Shown here piece after piece: positions 1 through 9,238 of a stretch of 64,000 bases of DNA. Positions within the stretch are counted from its first letter, which is position 1, and each line of letters starts with the position of its first letter. The notes beneath the pieces were generated by a model. That model was given only the letters and a program-made list of their open reading frames with translations, was not told the DNA's origin and did not search any database. Made by a program: the position numbers and the translations under genes. Origin of the DNA: Sneathiella chungangensis (GTDB lineage Bacteria; Pseudomonadota; Alphaproteobacteria; Sneathiellales; Sneathiellaceae); contig NZ_WTVA01000003.1 in the NCBI RefSeq assembly GCF_009882935.1, forward strand, positions 346,715-410,714, written 5' to 3'.

Positions 1-63
1 CTTCATCTTGGCGGCCTGCGCGATTTCGATATCACTTTTGGGATTCTTATGTTGGTCCGTCAT
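1..63 (-). CDS. fhs: Formate--tetrahydrofolate ligase, N-terminal fragment
   Basis: Only the first 21 codons are in the window; the gene runs off the left edge. The visible peptide contains S-D-I-E-I-A-Q-A-A, the characteristic opening of formyltetrahydrofolate synthetases, followed by K-M-K. A purine-rich AGGGAGGG lies about 7 bases before the ATG, supporting this start. The family makes 10-formyl-THF from formate, ATP and THF in the cytoplasm. The gene diverges from the sarcosine oxidase operon, whose reaction also feeds the THF C1 pool, so shared control of the 237-base gap is plausible but inferred. The assignment rests on a short match. Confidence 0.75.
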   Translation of the reverse strand, partial: MTDQHKNPKSDIEIAQAAKMK

Positions 64-300
64 CGCTTGTCGCCCTCCCTCAAAAGCCGCTAACATCTGA
101 TATTCCAACCGTTTCAGTCACAGTGGCGGCAGGCCCGACCGGCGGCTATTCATAAAACGACATTTATTCTTCAACATGCGGAGCGGGCGCGGCGGAGAAA
201 AGCGAATGTCGCTAATTTTCTACTAAATGACCGTTTGCGACAGATATGCAGATCGTTAAGATGGCAGTTTCCGAAGGTCCGGACCGAGCGAGGAATCTCC
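64..300. promoter_or_regulatory. Divergent fhs/soxB intergenic region
   Basis: This 237-base gap separates the leftward fhs start from the rightward soxB start and must hold promoters for both. I see no strong palindrome or riboswitch-like fold. An in-frame ATG upstream of soxB (235) lies inside it but has no convincing ribosome site. Confidence 0.4.
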
Positions 301-1551
301 ATGGTGAAATATTCCATTTTCACGATCGCGCGAAATGCGCTGACCAGCCACAAGAACTGGCCGAAGCAGTGGCGCAGCCCGGAGCCGAAATCCTCCTATG
401 ACGTGATCATCATCGGCGGCGGCGGCCATGGCCTCGCGACGGCCTATTATCTCGCGAAGGAACATGGCATGCGCAATATCGCCGTGCTCGAAAAGGGCTG
501 GCTTGGGGGCGGCAATACGGCGCGGAACACGACCATTGTCCGCTCCAACTATCTCTGGGATGAAAGCGCGGCGATCTATGAGAAATCCTTGCAGCTCTGG
601 GAAGGGCTCGCGCAGGATATCAACTATAATGTGATGCTGAGCCAGCGCGGCGTGCTCAATCTCGCCCACAGCCTCGGTGATGTCCGCGAAGGGGTGCGGC
701 GGGTCAATGCCAACCGCCTCAATGGCGTCGATGCGGAATGGCTGGATGCGGAAGGGGTGAAGGACTTCTGCCCGATCATCAATATCTCCAAAACCGCGCG
801 CCATCCGGTCCTTGGCGCAACGTTGCAGCGGCGCGGCGGTGTCGCCCGGCATGACAGCGTGGCCTGGGGCTATGCCCGCGCGGCGGATGCCCTCGGCGTC
901 GACATTATCCAGAACTGCGAAGTCACCGGCATCAAGCGCGAGGGCGGCAAAGTGACGGGCGTCGAGACAACGCGCGGCGATATCGCGGCCAAGAAAATCG
1001 GCGTGGTCGCGGCGGGCCACAGCTCCGTCATTGCGGAGATGGCGGGCATCCGCCTGCCGGTCACTAGCCATCCCTTGCAGGCGCTCGTCTCCGAACCGAT
1101 CAAGCCGGTGATCGACTGCGTCGTCATGTCGGGGGCGGTGCATGTCTATGTCAGCCAGTCGGACAAGGGGGAACTGGTCATGGGGGCGGGGATCGACAGC
1201 TTCAATTCCTATGCCCAGCGAGGCAGCTTCCATGTGATCGAGCATCAGCTCGGCGCTTGCCTCGAACTCTTCCCGATTTTCAGCCGGGTCCGCATGATGC
1301 GAAGCTGGGGCGGCATCGTCGATACCTGCCCCGACGCCTCGCCGATCCTCTCCGGCACCTCCGTGGAGGGGCTCTATTTCAACTGCGGCTGGGGCACGGG
1401 CGGGTTCAAGGCCACGCCGGGATCAGGCTGGTGCTTCGCCTATACGCTCGCGAACGACGCGCCGCATCCGCTCAATGCACCCTTCAGCCTCTCGCGGTTC
1501 GAGAGCGGGGCGCTCATCGATGAACATGGCGCCGCCGGCGTCGCCCATTAG
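301..1551 (+). CDS. soxB: Sarcosine oxidase beta subunit
   Basis: This is the catalytic flavin subunit of heterotetrameric sarcosine oxidase (416 residues, usual family length). The enzyme demethylates sarcosine to glycine with O2, giving H2O2 and methylene-THF. An N-terminal FAD Rossmann motif (GGGGHG) lies near residues 39-44. An A-R-H-D segment near residue 184 matches the site where family members bind FMN covalently through histidine. The start at 301 is preferred over the longer in-frame ATG at 235 because it matches homologue length and begins M-V-K-Y-S as in many soxB proteins. It is first in the order B-D-A-G, followed 11 bases later by soxD. Confidence 0.95.
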   Translation: MVKYSIFTIARNALTSHKNWPKQWRSPEPKSSYDVIIIGGGGHGLATAYYLAKEHGMRNIAVLEKGWLGGGNTARNTTIVRSNYLWDESAAIYEKSLQLWEGLAQDINYNVMLSQRGVLNLAHSLGDVREGVRRVNANRLNGVDAEWLDAEGVKDFCPIINISKTARHPVLGATLQRRGGVARHDSVAWGYARAADALGVDIIQNCEVTGIKREGGKVTGVETTRGDIAAKKIGVVAAGHSSVIAEMAGIRLPVTSHPLQALVSEPIKPVIDCVVMSGAVHVYVSQSDKGELVMGAGIDSFNSYAQRGSFHVIEHQLGACLELFPIFSRVRMMRSWGGIVDTCPDASPILSGTSVEGLYFNCGWGTGGFKATPGSGWCFAYTLANDAPHPLNAPFSLSRFESGALIDEHGAAGVAH

Positions 1552-1562
1552 GAGGGATAGAG

Positions 1563-1862
1563 ATGCTCAATATCGACTGCCCCTGGTGCGGCAAACGGCA
1601 TGAAACGGAATTCCGCTACGGCGGGGAGGCGCATATCGCCCGCCCGGAGGACCCTGCCAAACTTGATGATGCAGAATGGGCGGAGTTTCTCTTCATGCGG
1701 ACCAATACGAAAGGCTACTTCGCCGAACGATGGCTTCACAGCCACGGCTGTCGACGCTGGTTCAACGTGATCCGCCATACGGTCACCCATGAGATTGTCG
1801 GTTCCTACAAGATGGGCGAGAAACCGCCGAAGCTGCCGAAATCGGCCGGGGGCGCAAAATGA
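1563..1862 (+). CDS. soxD: Sarcosine oxidase delta subunit
   Basis: This 99-residue protein opens M-L-N-I-D-C-P-W-C-G, with a CxxC pair near residues 6-9, an H-S-H-G-C motif near residues 59-63 and W-F-N-V just after. These are the zinc-binding features of the small delta subunit, which has a structural role in the SoxBDAG complex. A strong GGAGGG site precedes the ATG. The stop overlaps the soxA start by four bases (ATGA), indicating translational coupling and stoichiometric synthesis. Confidence 0.95.
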   Translation: MLNIDCPWCGKRHETEFRYGGEAHIARPEDPAKLDDAEWAEFLFMRTNTKGYFAERWLHSHGCRRWFNVIRHTVTHEIVGSYKMGEKPPKLPKSAGGAK

Positions 1863-4800
1863 CACAAGCCTTTCGTACCACCTCCGGCGGGCGCATCGAC
1901 CGCAAGAAGGCGATCACTTTCACCTTCAACGGCAAGCCCTACATCGGCTATGAGGGCGACACACTTGCCTCGGCATTGCTGGCGAACGGTGTGCATCTTC
2001 TGGGACGGAGTTTCAAATATCATCGCCCGCGCGGCATTGTTGCGGCGGGCGCGGAAGAGCCGAACTCCATGGTCCAGCTCGGGGAGGGCGCGACGACCGA
2101 GCCCAATATCCGAGCCACGCAGATTTCCCTCTATGACGGGCTAACGGCGAGTAGCGTCAATGTCTGGCCGAATGTGGAATTTGATATCAGCGCGATTAAC
2201 GGCCTCTTTGCCAAGATCATGACGGCGGGCTTCTATAACAAGACCTTCATGTGGCCGCGGTCCATGTGGATGAAGCTCTATGAGCCGGTGATCCGACGCG
2301 CGGCGGGCTGGGGCAAGGCGCCAACGCAACAGGATCCGGATATCTATGATCATATGCATCTGCATGTGGAGGTGATGATTGTCGGCGGCGGTCCGGCGGG
2401 GCTGATGGCGGCGCTGGCGGCGGGGCGGGCAGGCGCGCGAGTCCTGCTGGTTGACGAACAGAGCGAATTCGGCGGCAGTCTCCTTTCCAGAAAGCGGCAG
2501 ATTGGTGCCAAGGACGAGGCGGGCTGGATCGCCGAAATGGTGGCGGAACTGGAGGCCATGCCCGATGTCACCTTGCTCTCCCGCTCGACCGCCTTCGGCT
2601 ATTACGATCATAACTATCTTTGCGTGCTGGAACAGAAAACCGATCATCTGCCTGCGGCTGAGCGTGTCGGTAAGGTGCGGCAGCGGGTCTGGCATGTCCG
2701 CGCGGGGCAGGTGGTGCTCGCCACCGGCGCCCATGAACGCCCGCTTGTCTTCGCCGATAATGACCGGCCGGGGATCATGCTGGCGGGGTCGGTGCAGACT
2801 TACGTGAACCGCTATGGCGTGCTGCCGGGCAAAAAGATGGCGCTGTTCACCAACAATGATGCGGCCTATGAGGCGGCGATCGATCTGCAGGCCGCGGGCG
2901 GCGATGTGGTTGCGATCATTGACTGTCGGAGCGAAGTGAGCGGGGAACTTGTCGATGCGGCCCGCGCCCTCGATATCGAAATTCTCGCGGGCCATGCCAT
3001 TACCGGCACATGCGGCGGCAAACGGGTTGAGAGCGTTGAGGTGCGTGCCATCCAGAAAGGCGCGAAGGTCTATACTTCTGCCGCCCGGCAGATCAAATGC
3101 GATCTCGTCGCCATGTCCGGCGGCTGGAGCCCGGTCGTCCATCTTTTCAGCCAGTCGCAGGGCCAGCTTGAATATGACGAGGAAAAGGCCTGCTTCCTGC
3201 CGGGAACGCCACGTCAGGCGCAGCAGGTGGCGGGTGCGCTTGCCGGAGAGTTCACGTTAAAAGACTGCCTCGCGGGCGGGTACAAGGCCGGGGCAGATGC
3301 GGCGCGCGCGACCGGCTTTACCCCGAAACGCAAGCCCGCCGCACCGGAGATTGACGAGCCGGACCTCAGCGGGATCGAGCCTTTCTGGATCGTGCCGGGA
3401 TCGCGTCCCATCGGGGAGGGGATGGCCAAACATTTCGTCGATCTGCAGAATGACACGACCGCCGCGGATATTGAGCTTGCCGTGCGTGAAGGTTTTGAAT
3501 CGGTCGAGCATATCAAGCGTTACACCCTGACCGGCTTTGGCACGGATCAGGGAAAAACGTCTAATATCAATGCTTTGGCCATTCTCTCGGGTATATTAGA
3601 TAAACCAATCCCGAAGGTCGGCACGACCACCTTCCGTCCGCCTTACACACCGGTCTCCTACGGCGCGCTGGCCGGGCGCAACCTTGGCGACTGGTCCGAT
3701 CCGGTGCGGGTCACCAGCATTCATGACTGGCATGTGGAGAATGGCGCGCTCTTTGAGAATGTCGGGCAGTGGAAGCGGCCCTGGTACTTCCCGAAAGCGG
3801 GGGAGACGATGCAGGACGCACTCAATCGTGAATGCCTGGCTGTTCGCAGTGGTGTCGGGGTTCTCGATGCCTCAACCCTCGGCAAGATTGATATTCGCGG
3901 GCCCGACGCGGCGGAATTCCTGAACCGTATCTATACAAATGCCTGGGCAAAACTCGGGATCGGGCGGGTGCGGTACGGCCTGATGTGTCATGAGGATGGC
4001 ATGGTGTTCGATGACGGCACAACGGCGCGTCTGGCGGAAGACCGGTTTCTAATGACCACCACCACGGGCGGGGCGGCGGGCGTTCTCGACTGGCTGGAGG
4101 AATATCTGCAGACCGAATGGCCGGAGTTGAAGGTCTATTGCAACTCCGTCACCGAGCAATGGGCGACCGTTTCCATCGCCGGGCCGAAGGCGGGGGCCGT
4201 GCTCAAAAAGCTCGCGCCTGATATGGACCTGTCGCAAGAGAATTTCCCGTTCCTCTCCTTCAAGGAAGGGGTGGTCGCCGGGATTGACGCGCGGGTCTTC
4301 CGTATCAGCTTTACGGGCGAACTCACCTACGAGATTAACGTACCCTGGACCTGCGGCCGGGTGCTCTGGGAGGCAGTGATGGAGGCGGGGGCGGAATTTG
4401 ACATCACGCCCTACGGTACGGAAAGCATGCATATCCTCCGCGCGGAAAAAGGCTTTATCATCGTCGGGCAGGAGACGGACGGCACGACAACGCCGCAGGA
4501 TCTCGGCATGGACTGGATCGTCTCCAAGAAGAAGCCGGACTTTATCGGCAAACGCTCCTTCACGCGGAGTGATACGGCCCGCGCGGACCGCAAGCAGCTG
4601 GTCGGGCTCCTCACCGATAAGCCGGATGACGTCCTGCCCGAAGGGGCGCAGCTCGTCTTCATTCCGCACTCGCCGAAGCCGATGCCGATGGCGGGTCATG
4701 TAACGTCGAGTTACTATAGCGCCACGCTTGGCCGGTCCATCGCGCTGGCGCTGGTGAAAGGCGGCCATGACCGGATGGGGCAAAAAATCTTTGCCCCGCT

Positions 4801-4876
4801 GGAAGGCAAAACCGTCACGGCGGAGATCGTCGATCCGGTGTTTTATGACAAGGAAGGGGAGCGATTGAATGGCTGA
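1859..4876 (+). CDS. soxA: Sarcosine oxidase alpha subunit
   Basis: The large subunit (1005 residues, normal length) has three visible parts. Residues about 20-100 form a ferredoxin-like N-terminal domain. A dinucleotide-binding Rossmann motif (GGGPAG) sits near residue 175, and a GcvT-type folate domain occupies roughly residues 600-1000. In the family this subunit binds NAD+ and THF, and the GcvT domain captures the methylene group released from sarcosine as 5,10-methylene-THF. It overlaps soxD by four bases at its start and soxG by eight at its end. No frameshift or missing segment is apparent. Confidence 0.95.
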   Translation: MTQAFRTTSGGRIDRKKAITFTFNGKPYIGYEGDTLASALLANGVHLLGRSFKYHRPRGIVAAGAEEPNSMVQLGEGATTEPNIRATQISLYDGLTASSVNVWPNVEFDISAINGLFAKIMTAGFYNKTFMWPRSMWMKLYEPVIRRAAGWGKAPTQQDPDIYDHMHLHVEVMIVGGGPAGLMAALAAGRAGARVLLVDEQSEFGGSLLSRKRQIGAKDEAGWIAEMVAELEAMPDVTLLSRSTAFGYYDHNYLCVLEQKTDHLPAAERVGKVRQRVWHVRAGQVVLATGAHERPLVFADNDRPGIMLAGSVQTYVNRYGVLPGKKMALFTNNDAAYEAAIDLQAAGGDVVAIIDCRSEVSGELVDAARALDIEILAGHAITGTCGGKRVESVEVRAIQKGAKVYTSAARQIKCDLVAMSGGWSPVVHLFSQSQGQLEYDEEKACFLPGTPRQAQQVAGALAGEFTLKDCLAGGYKAGADAARATGFTPKRKPAAPEIDEPDLSGIEPFWIVPGSRPIGEGMAKHFVDLQNDTTAADIELAVREGFESVEHIKRYTLTGFGTDQGKTSNINALAILSGILDKPIPKVGTTTFRPPYTPVSYGALAGRNLGDWSDPVRVTSIHDWHVENGALFENVGQWKRPWYFPKAGETMQDALNRECLAVRSGVGVLDASTLGKIDIRGPDAAEFLNRIYTNAWAKLGIGRVRYGLMCHEDGMVFDDGTTARLAEDRFLMTTTTGGAAGVLDWLEEYLQTEWPELKVYCNSVTEQWATVSIAGPKAGAVLKKLAPDMDLSQENFPFLSFKEGVVAGIDARVFRISFTGELTYEINVPWTCGRVLWEAVMEAGAEFDITPYGTESMHILRAEKGFIIVGQETDGTTTPQDLGMDWIVSKKKPDFIGKRSFTRSDTARADRKQLVGLLTDKPDDVLPEGAQLVFIPHSPKPMPMAGHVTSSYYSATLGRSIALALVKGGHDRMGQKIFAPLEGKTVTAEIVDPVFYDKEGERLNG

Positions 4877-5432
4877 GACACCCTGGATCACCCCCGCCGC
4901 CATCGCGGAGACTTTTCCGGAAGGCCTGAAAGAGCTTCCACCGAGGGCACAGGTCAATCTGCGAGGGAGTGTAACCGATTCGGCCTTTACCGATGCCGTG
5001 AAAGCGGGGACGGGGATCGCCCTGCCGGACACCCCGAACAAGACGGCCGCGGGCACGGACTTCAAGGCCCTCTGGCTCTCTCCCGATGAATGGCTGCTGG
5101 TGGGAGAGGGGGAGGCCGCTTCCCTCGTTCAGAAGCTGGAGGCGGCGCTCTCCGGGCAGCATGTCGCGGTCAATGATGTGAGTGCCAACCGCACCATATT
5201 CGAGCTGTCGGGCCCGCATAGCCACCCTGCGCTGATGAAAAGCTCGGAGTTTGATTTTCATCCCCGTGTTTTTGCCCCCGGCGATTGCGTTCAGACCCTG
5301 ATTGCGAAATCGCAGGCCATCGTCGAGCAGACCGGCGAAACCGCCTTCCATATCTACGTTCGCAGTTCCTTCAGCCGCTATGTCGGCGCCTGGCTCGCGG
5401 AGGCGCTGGCGGAGTATTCCGTGGCAGAATGA
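4869..5432 (+). CDS. soxG: Sarcosine oxidase gamma subunit
   Basis: The 187-residue gamma subunit completes the soxBDAG operon. Visible features are L-W-L-S-P-D-E-W-L-L near residues 60-70 and the C-terminal Y-V-R-S-S-F-S-R-Y-V-G-A-W-L, both typical of the family, which has a GcvT/YgfZ-like fold. It is structural and supports the folate end of the complex. It starts inside the last codons of soxA, implying coupled translation. A weak 5-bp hairpin spans its stop codon but lacks a good T-run. Confidence 0.92.
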   Translation: MAETPWITPAAIAETFPEGLKELPPRAQVNLRGSVTDSAFTDAVKAGTGIALPDTPNKTAAGTDFKALWLSPDEWLLVGEGEAASLVQKLEAALSGQHVAVNDVSANRTIFELSGPHSHPALMKSSEFDFHPRVFAPGDCVQTLIAKSQAIVEQTGETAFHIYVRSSFSRYVGAWLAEALAEYSVAE

Positions 5433-5546
5433 CCATATTATTTTGGTCCTTGTTGATTTAGTTGAATATCTTGCGGAAATTTGTGGAGAAGCGACGCGTC
5501 TGCTGCTATGAAGGGCCGAATAGTTCTTAAAGCGTCGCGTGAGATT

Positions 5547-6353
5547 ATGCCCAAACCCGATTTTATGGCGGCCCCGGTCGGGGGCGCATTGGCCGAAATG
5601 GCCGAATTCACCTGCTCGCTTGCGGGCGCCGCGGCGGCCGTCACCCGGTCCTATTTCCGCAAGCCCATCGACGTGATCCAGAAACTTGACAATTCCCCGG
5701 TCACCATTGCCGACCGGGAATGCGAGGCGCGCATCCGCGAGATGATTACGGAGCGGTATCCGGGGCACGGCATTCTCGGGGAGGAGCATGGCTTCGACGG
5801 CAAGGAGCTCTCCGATATCTGGGTGATCGATCCGATCGACGGAACCAAGAGCTTTATTTCCGGCCTGCCGCTCTATGGCACGCTTCTCGCCTTCACCAGG
5901 GATAATGATGTACGCATCGGCGCGATCTCGATGCCGGAGCTGGGCGAGTTCTGGATCGGCGTCGCCGGTGAGGGATGCTATTTCAATGGCACCCCCAGCC
6001 GGACGAGCGACTGCCGCGATCTCGGCGATGCCATCCTGATGACGACGGCGATTGAATATTTCTCGTCGGAGAACCGCGACAAATTTGCCGAGCTCCGCGA
6101 GAAAACCCGTATCCGGCGCTATGGCGGCGATTGCTACATCTATGCGATGGTCGCCTCCGGCTGGGCCGACCTCGCCGTCGAGACCGGCCTGAAAAGCTAT
6201 GACTTCATGGCCCTCGTCCCGGTGATCGAGGAGGCGGGCGGCGTCATTACGGACTGGTCCGGTAATCGGCCGGACATGAATTCCGACGGCACCATCGTTG
6301 CCGCGGCAACCAAGGAACTTCATCAACAGGCGCTTGAGATTCTAGGCCGTTAA
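5547..6353 (+). CDS. Inositol-monophosphatase-family phosphatase (HisN-like)
   Basis: This is a Mg/Li-sensitive sugar-phosphatase-fold enzyme of about 268 residues. The metal-binding motifs are complete: G-E-E-H-G near residue 77, D-P-I-D-G-T near residues 94-99, and a Y-D-F-M-A segment near 217 supplying the third acidic ligand. The sequence most resembles alphaproteobacterial HisN-type histidinol-phosphatases, although inositol-1-phosphatase or CysQ-like 3'-nucleotidase activity cannot be excluded. The start is uncertain: in-frame ATGs exist at 5481, 5508, 5547 and 5565, and none has a strong ribosome site. It lies between soxG and a GS-like ligase with no other histidine gene nearby, so context does not settle its substrate. 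Confidence 0.75.
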   Translation: MPKPDFMAAPVGGALAEMAEFTCSLAGAAAAVTRSYFRKPIDVIQKLDNSPVTIADRECEARIREMITERYPGHGILGEEHGFDGKELSDIWVIDPIDGTKSFISGLPLYGTLLAFTRDNDVRIGAISMPELGEFWIGVAGEGCYFNGTPSRTSDCRDLGDAILMTTAIEYFSSENRDKFAELREKTRIRRYGGDCYIYAMVASGWADLAVETGLKSYDFMALVPVIEEAGGVITDWSGNRPDMNSDGTIVAAATKELHQQALEILGR

Positions 6354-6391
6354 GGTAGGCTGACGACGGGCGCATCTACAAGGGGAATTAT

Positions 6392-7759
6392 ATGGACGCG
6401 CGTTTCGTCAAAACAGTAACCGATGCCCGCAGCATTATCGAAGATCGTGATCTTGATTTCGTCAAGGTGGGTGTTTTCGACATTGACGGTGTCCTGCGCG
6501 GCAAATATCTCAGCAAGGACAAGTTTTTCAGCATTCTCGAGACCGGTTTCGGCTTTTGCGACGTGGTGCTTGGCTGGGACGTCAATGATCAGCTTTACGA
6601 TACCGACAGCTATACCGGCTGGTCCAACGGCTATGCGGACGCCAAGGTGGTGCCGATCATCGATAGCTGCCGCGAATTGCCGCTTGAAGACAACATGCTG
6701 TTTTTCCAGTTGGAATTCGGCGACCGCGCCGCCCATGTCTGTCCGCGCCAGACATTGAAGCGTGTCCTCAAGCGGGCGGCGGATATGGGCATCCATGCGA
6801 CGGCGGCCTGTGAGTTCGAGTTTTTCATGTTCAACGAGACGCCGCATTCGGTGCGCGAGAAGAATTACCGCGGCATGACGAACTTCACGCCGGGTTTTTT
6901 CGGCTATTCCATGCTCCGCGCGTCGGTCGAGAATGATTTCTACGAACAGCTTCTCTCGCTCTGCCAGGAAATGGACATGCCGCTCGAGGGGTTGCATACG
7001 GAGACGGGTCCCGGCGTTCTCGAGGCGGCGATCGCCTATGACGAAGCGCTGAAGGCCGCCGACAAGGCGGGCCTGTTCAAGACCTTCACCAAGATACTTG
7101 CCGAGAAAAACGGCCTCATGGCGACCTTCATGGCGAAATGGTCGAAGGATTTCCCGGGCCAGAGCGGCCATATCCATCTTTCGCTCCAGGACAAGGACGG
7201 CAAGGGGTTGTTCTTTGACGAGAGCAAGGAGGATAAATTCAGCGACACCATGCGTCATTTCATTGGCGGTCAGCAGAAGCTGATGCCGGAACTGCTTGCC
7301 ATGATCGCGCCGACGATCAACAGCTATACCCGGATGATTCCCGGTTTCTGGGCGCCGACGGAGGCAAGCTGGGGGATCGAGAACCGGACCACGGCGCTTC
7401 GGGCCATTCCCGGATCGGATAAATCGCAGCGGGTCGAATACCGGATTGCGGCGGCGGATATCAATCCGCATATTGCGATTGCGGCGGCGCTCGGCTCCGG
7501 CCTCTGGGGGATCGAGAACAAGATTGAACCGACGGCGGCGGTTGTCGGCAACGCCTATACGCAGGAATTCCCGGACGAGCTCATGCTGCCGAAAACCCTC
7601 TGGGAGGCGGCACAGGCGCTCAAGAAATCGGCGGCGGCGCGGGATTTGTTCGGCGACGCCTTCGTCGATCACTATGTGGTCACCCGGGAATGGGAGGAAC
7701 GGGAGTTCCGCAAGGCGATCACCGACTGGGAACTGCAGCGCTACTTCGAGATTATCTGA
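6392..7759 (+). CDS. Glutamine-synthetase-family ligase (not housekeeping GlnA)
   Basis: A 455-residue protein with the GS catalytic fold: an N-terminal beta-grasp-like part (V-F-D-I-D-G-V-L-R-G-K), then A-C-E-F-E-F-F near residue 148, G-Q-S-G-H-I-H near 258 and R-T-T-A-L-R-A near 333. These are the metal, glutamate and ATP-binding elements. The N-terminus and short length match the PuuA/GlnT/gamma-glutamyl-amide ligase side of the family rather than GlnA. Such enzymes join glutamate to an amine. A good AAGGGGA site precedes the ATG. Downstream, after a regulator, lie an aldehyde dehydrogenase and an alcohol dehydrogenase, suggesting amine or amino-alcohol catabolism; the substrate is unknown. 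Confidence 0.8.
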   Translation: MDARFVKTVTDARSIIEDRDLDFVKVGVFDIDGVLRGKYLSKDKFFSILETGFGFCDVVLGWDVNDQLYDTDSYTGWSNGYADAKVVPIIDSCRELPLEDNMLFFQLEFGDRAAHVCPRQTLKRVLKRAADMGIHATAACEFEFFMFNETPHSVREKNYRGMTNFTPGFFGYSMLRASVENDFYEQLLSLCQEMDMPLEGLHTETGPGVLEAAIAYDEALKAADKAGLFKTFTKILAEKNGLMATFMAKWSKDFPGQSGHIHLSLQDKDGKGLFFDESKEDKFSDTMRHFIGGQQKLMPELLAMIAPTINSYTRMIPGFWAPTEASWGIENRTTALRAIPGSDKSQRVEYRIAAADINPHIAIAAALGSGLWGIENKIEPTAAVVGNAYTQEFPDELMLPKTLWEAAQALKKSAAARDLFGDAFVDHYVVTREWEEREFRKAITDWELQRYFEII

Positions 7760-8216
7760 GTGGCAGCGTGAGGAGCGGCAATTCGCGCGTCTCCTCCACC
7801 TCCGAGCGGCACCAGCCGATCTGCTTCGCGCCCATTTTCCGGTAGAAGCCGAGTGCATTGGGATCCGCCTCGATCCGGAGGGAGGGGTAGCGGAGCCGCG
7901 CCGCTTTCTCCGCCGCCTCGCGGATCAGCAGGCGGCCGTAACCCTTGCCCATGGCGAGCGGGGAGACATAGAGAAGCTGAAGTTCGGCCTCCTCCGGGTC
8001 GAAGGACAGCAGGTAAAATCCGGCGATCCCGTCGTCATCCTCAAGGACGCCGCTCTCCCATTCCGCAATCATCCGGGGCGTGACAGTCAGCACCGCCTCG
8101 CAGCCCGTCATGAAATCATCGTCATATCCCCAGAAGGCTTTTGACGTCAGCGCAAGTTCGGTCAGCGCCGGGCAGTCGCGCTCCGTTGCGGGCCTGATTT
8201 TCGGCGGCGAAGTCAT
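7752..8216 (-). CDS. GNAT-family N-acetyltransferase
   Basis: A 154-residue GNAT fold protein: an I-R-P-A-T-E-R-D opening, a central beta strand region G-F-Y-L-L-S-F, and the acetyl-CoA loop region M-G-K-G-Y-G-R-L-L near residues 93-101, which fits the R/Q-x-x-G-x-G/A motif with M-G-K at its start. The C-terminal A-L-G-F-Y-R-K-M-G-A is typical. The start at 8216 is preferred because an upstream in-frame ATG at 8234 is itself part of the GGAGGG ribosome site. The substrate cannot be deduced. Its 3' end overlaps the GS-like gene tail-to-tail by eight bases. Confidence 0.85.
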   Translation of the reverse strand: MTSPPKIRPATERDCPALTELALTSKAFWGYDDDFMTGCEAVLTVTPRMIAEWESGVLEDDDGIAGFYLLSFDPEEAELQLLYVSPLAMGKGYGRLLIREAAEKAARLRYPSLRIEADPNALGFYRKMGAKQIGWCRSEVEETRELPLLTLPLR

Positions 8217-8275
8217 CGGTGTATTTCCCTCCATCGGCCGGATACCGATGTGAAAGCGGGCTTAGCGCCGGAGGT

Positions 8276-9028
8276 TCAGGCAATCATGATCCGTTCCCGG
8301 CCAAGCTTGTCGATGATGCTTTGCGGCGGCGGCTGATCGGTGAGGAGGAGATCGACGGCGTCGAAATCGCAGACCTTGACGACGCCCGGCCGGTTGAATT
8401 TCGTGTGATCGGCGACGATGATGATGCTGGCGGCCTGCGGCAGGATCGCCCGCTTGAACTCCGCCTCACCAAGGTCGCAGTCGAGAAAGCCCTGATCGGC
8501 GCTGATGGCGGCAATCGACAGAATGGCGCGCTCGGTCGCGAATTGCCTGGCGAAATTCACCGCTGTCGGGCCGTAGGTCGCGCTGTCGTCGGCGCGGATT
8601 TCACCGCCTGCCATGAAAACCTTGTTGTTGTTGCGTCCGCATAGATCGCGGGCGACTTCCGTTGAATTGGTGACGATGGTCAGGTCGCGATGCTGGCTCA
8701 ACGCCTTGGCGACATAGCAGGACGTGCTGCCGTTATCGATAAGCAACGTCTCACCATCGACGATCAACGAGGCGGCAAGCTTGGCGATGCGCTGCTTCTC
8801 CCGCCGCTGCGCTTCCAGCCGGCGCAGGAACGGGGCCTCAAGCGCGGTATTGGGAAGCATGACGCCGCCGTGGATTTTCTCGACGGCGCCGAATTTCGCC
8901 ATCTCCTTGATGTCGCGGCGAATCGTCTCGTCCGAAACACCGAGTTTTTTCGCAAGTTCGATTATGCCGCAGGATTTTTCTACCTGCAGCATGTTCATGA
9001 TGGCCAGTTGTCGTTTTGTTTGTTTCAT
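8276..9028 (-). CDS. DeoR/GlpR-family transcriptional regulator
   Basis: A 250-residue repressor-type protein. Residues 1-60 form a winged helix-turn-helix with the DeoR signature (L-G-V-S-D-E-T-I-R-R-D-I). The rest is the DeoRC sugar-phosphate-sensing domain, with I-D-N-G-S-T-S near residue 95 and V-A-D-H-T-K-F near 215. The start at 9028 gives usual family length; a longer ATG at 9067 exists. It is transcribed away from the aldehyde/alcohol dehydrogenase pair, so it is the likely local regulator of that operon. DeoRC domains usually sense phosphorylated intermediates, which hints that the pathway includes one. Confidence 0.9.
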   Translation of the reverse strand: MKQTKRQLAIMNMLQVEKSCGIIELAKKLGVSDETIRRDIKEMAKFGAVEKIHGGVMLPNTALEAPFLRRLEAQRREKQRIAKLAASLIVDGETLLIDNGSTSCYVAKALSQHRDLTIVTNSTEVARDLCGRNNNKVFMAGGEIRADDSATYGPTAVNFARQFATERAILSIAAISADQGFLDCDLGEAEFKRAILPQAASIIIVADHTKFNRPGVVKVCDFDAVDLLLTDQPPPQSIIDKLGRERIMIA

Positions 9029-9104
9029 TTTTCCCGCCGGGCCTCCGAATTTATACGGACAATCCATCTTTTAACTAGCATGTCTTTGGCGAAAATTAAA
9101 TCAA

Positions 9105-9199
9105 AATGTGGAAATCAACATTCTGCGCCGCGAAAAATACCCAAACAGACACTTTTATACTCAAGGACCTGAAAAATTGATGTTGGAGTCTTGTGGAAA
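9105..9199. promoter_or_regulatory. Candidate operator repeats between deoR-type gene and ALDH operon
   Basis: An inverted repeat AATGT-N8-ACATT spans 9105-9122. The sequence TGTGGAAA occurs twice in this gap (9107-9114 and 9192-9199), the second copy about 40 bases before the ALDH start. They sit where a DeoR-type repressor controlling both directions would bind. This is inference from pattern only. Confidence 0.3.
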
Positions 9200-9238
9200 A
9201 ATGTTAGAACTTGGGAAATCTCAAATTGGATGGATTGA

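Noticed and set aside
5428-5455. Hairpin GACCA/TGGTC across the soxG stop as a terminator
   Set aside because: The stem is only five pairs, lies partly in coding sequence and has a poor T-run.
4049-6326. Long minus-strand open frames (338 and 503 codons) opposite soxA, soxG and the phosphatase
   Set aside because: They are shadows of well-supported plus-strand genes in GC-rich DNA, with Arg/His/Ala-rich low-homology translations and no ribosome sites.
6350-7858. A 502-codon minus-strand frame opposite the GS-like gene
   Set aside because: It is an antisense shadow of a clear GS-family gene.
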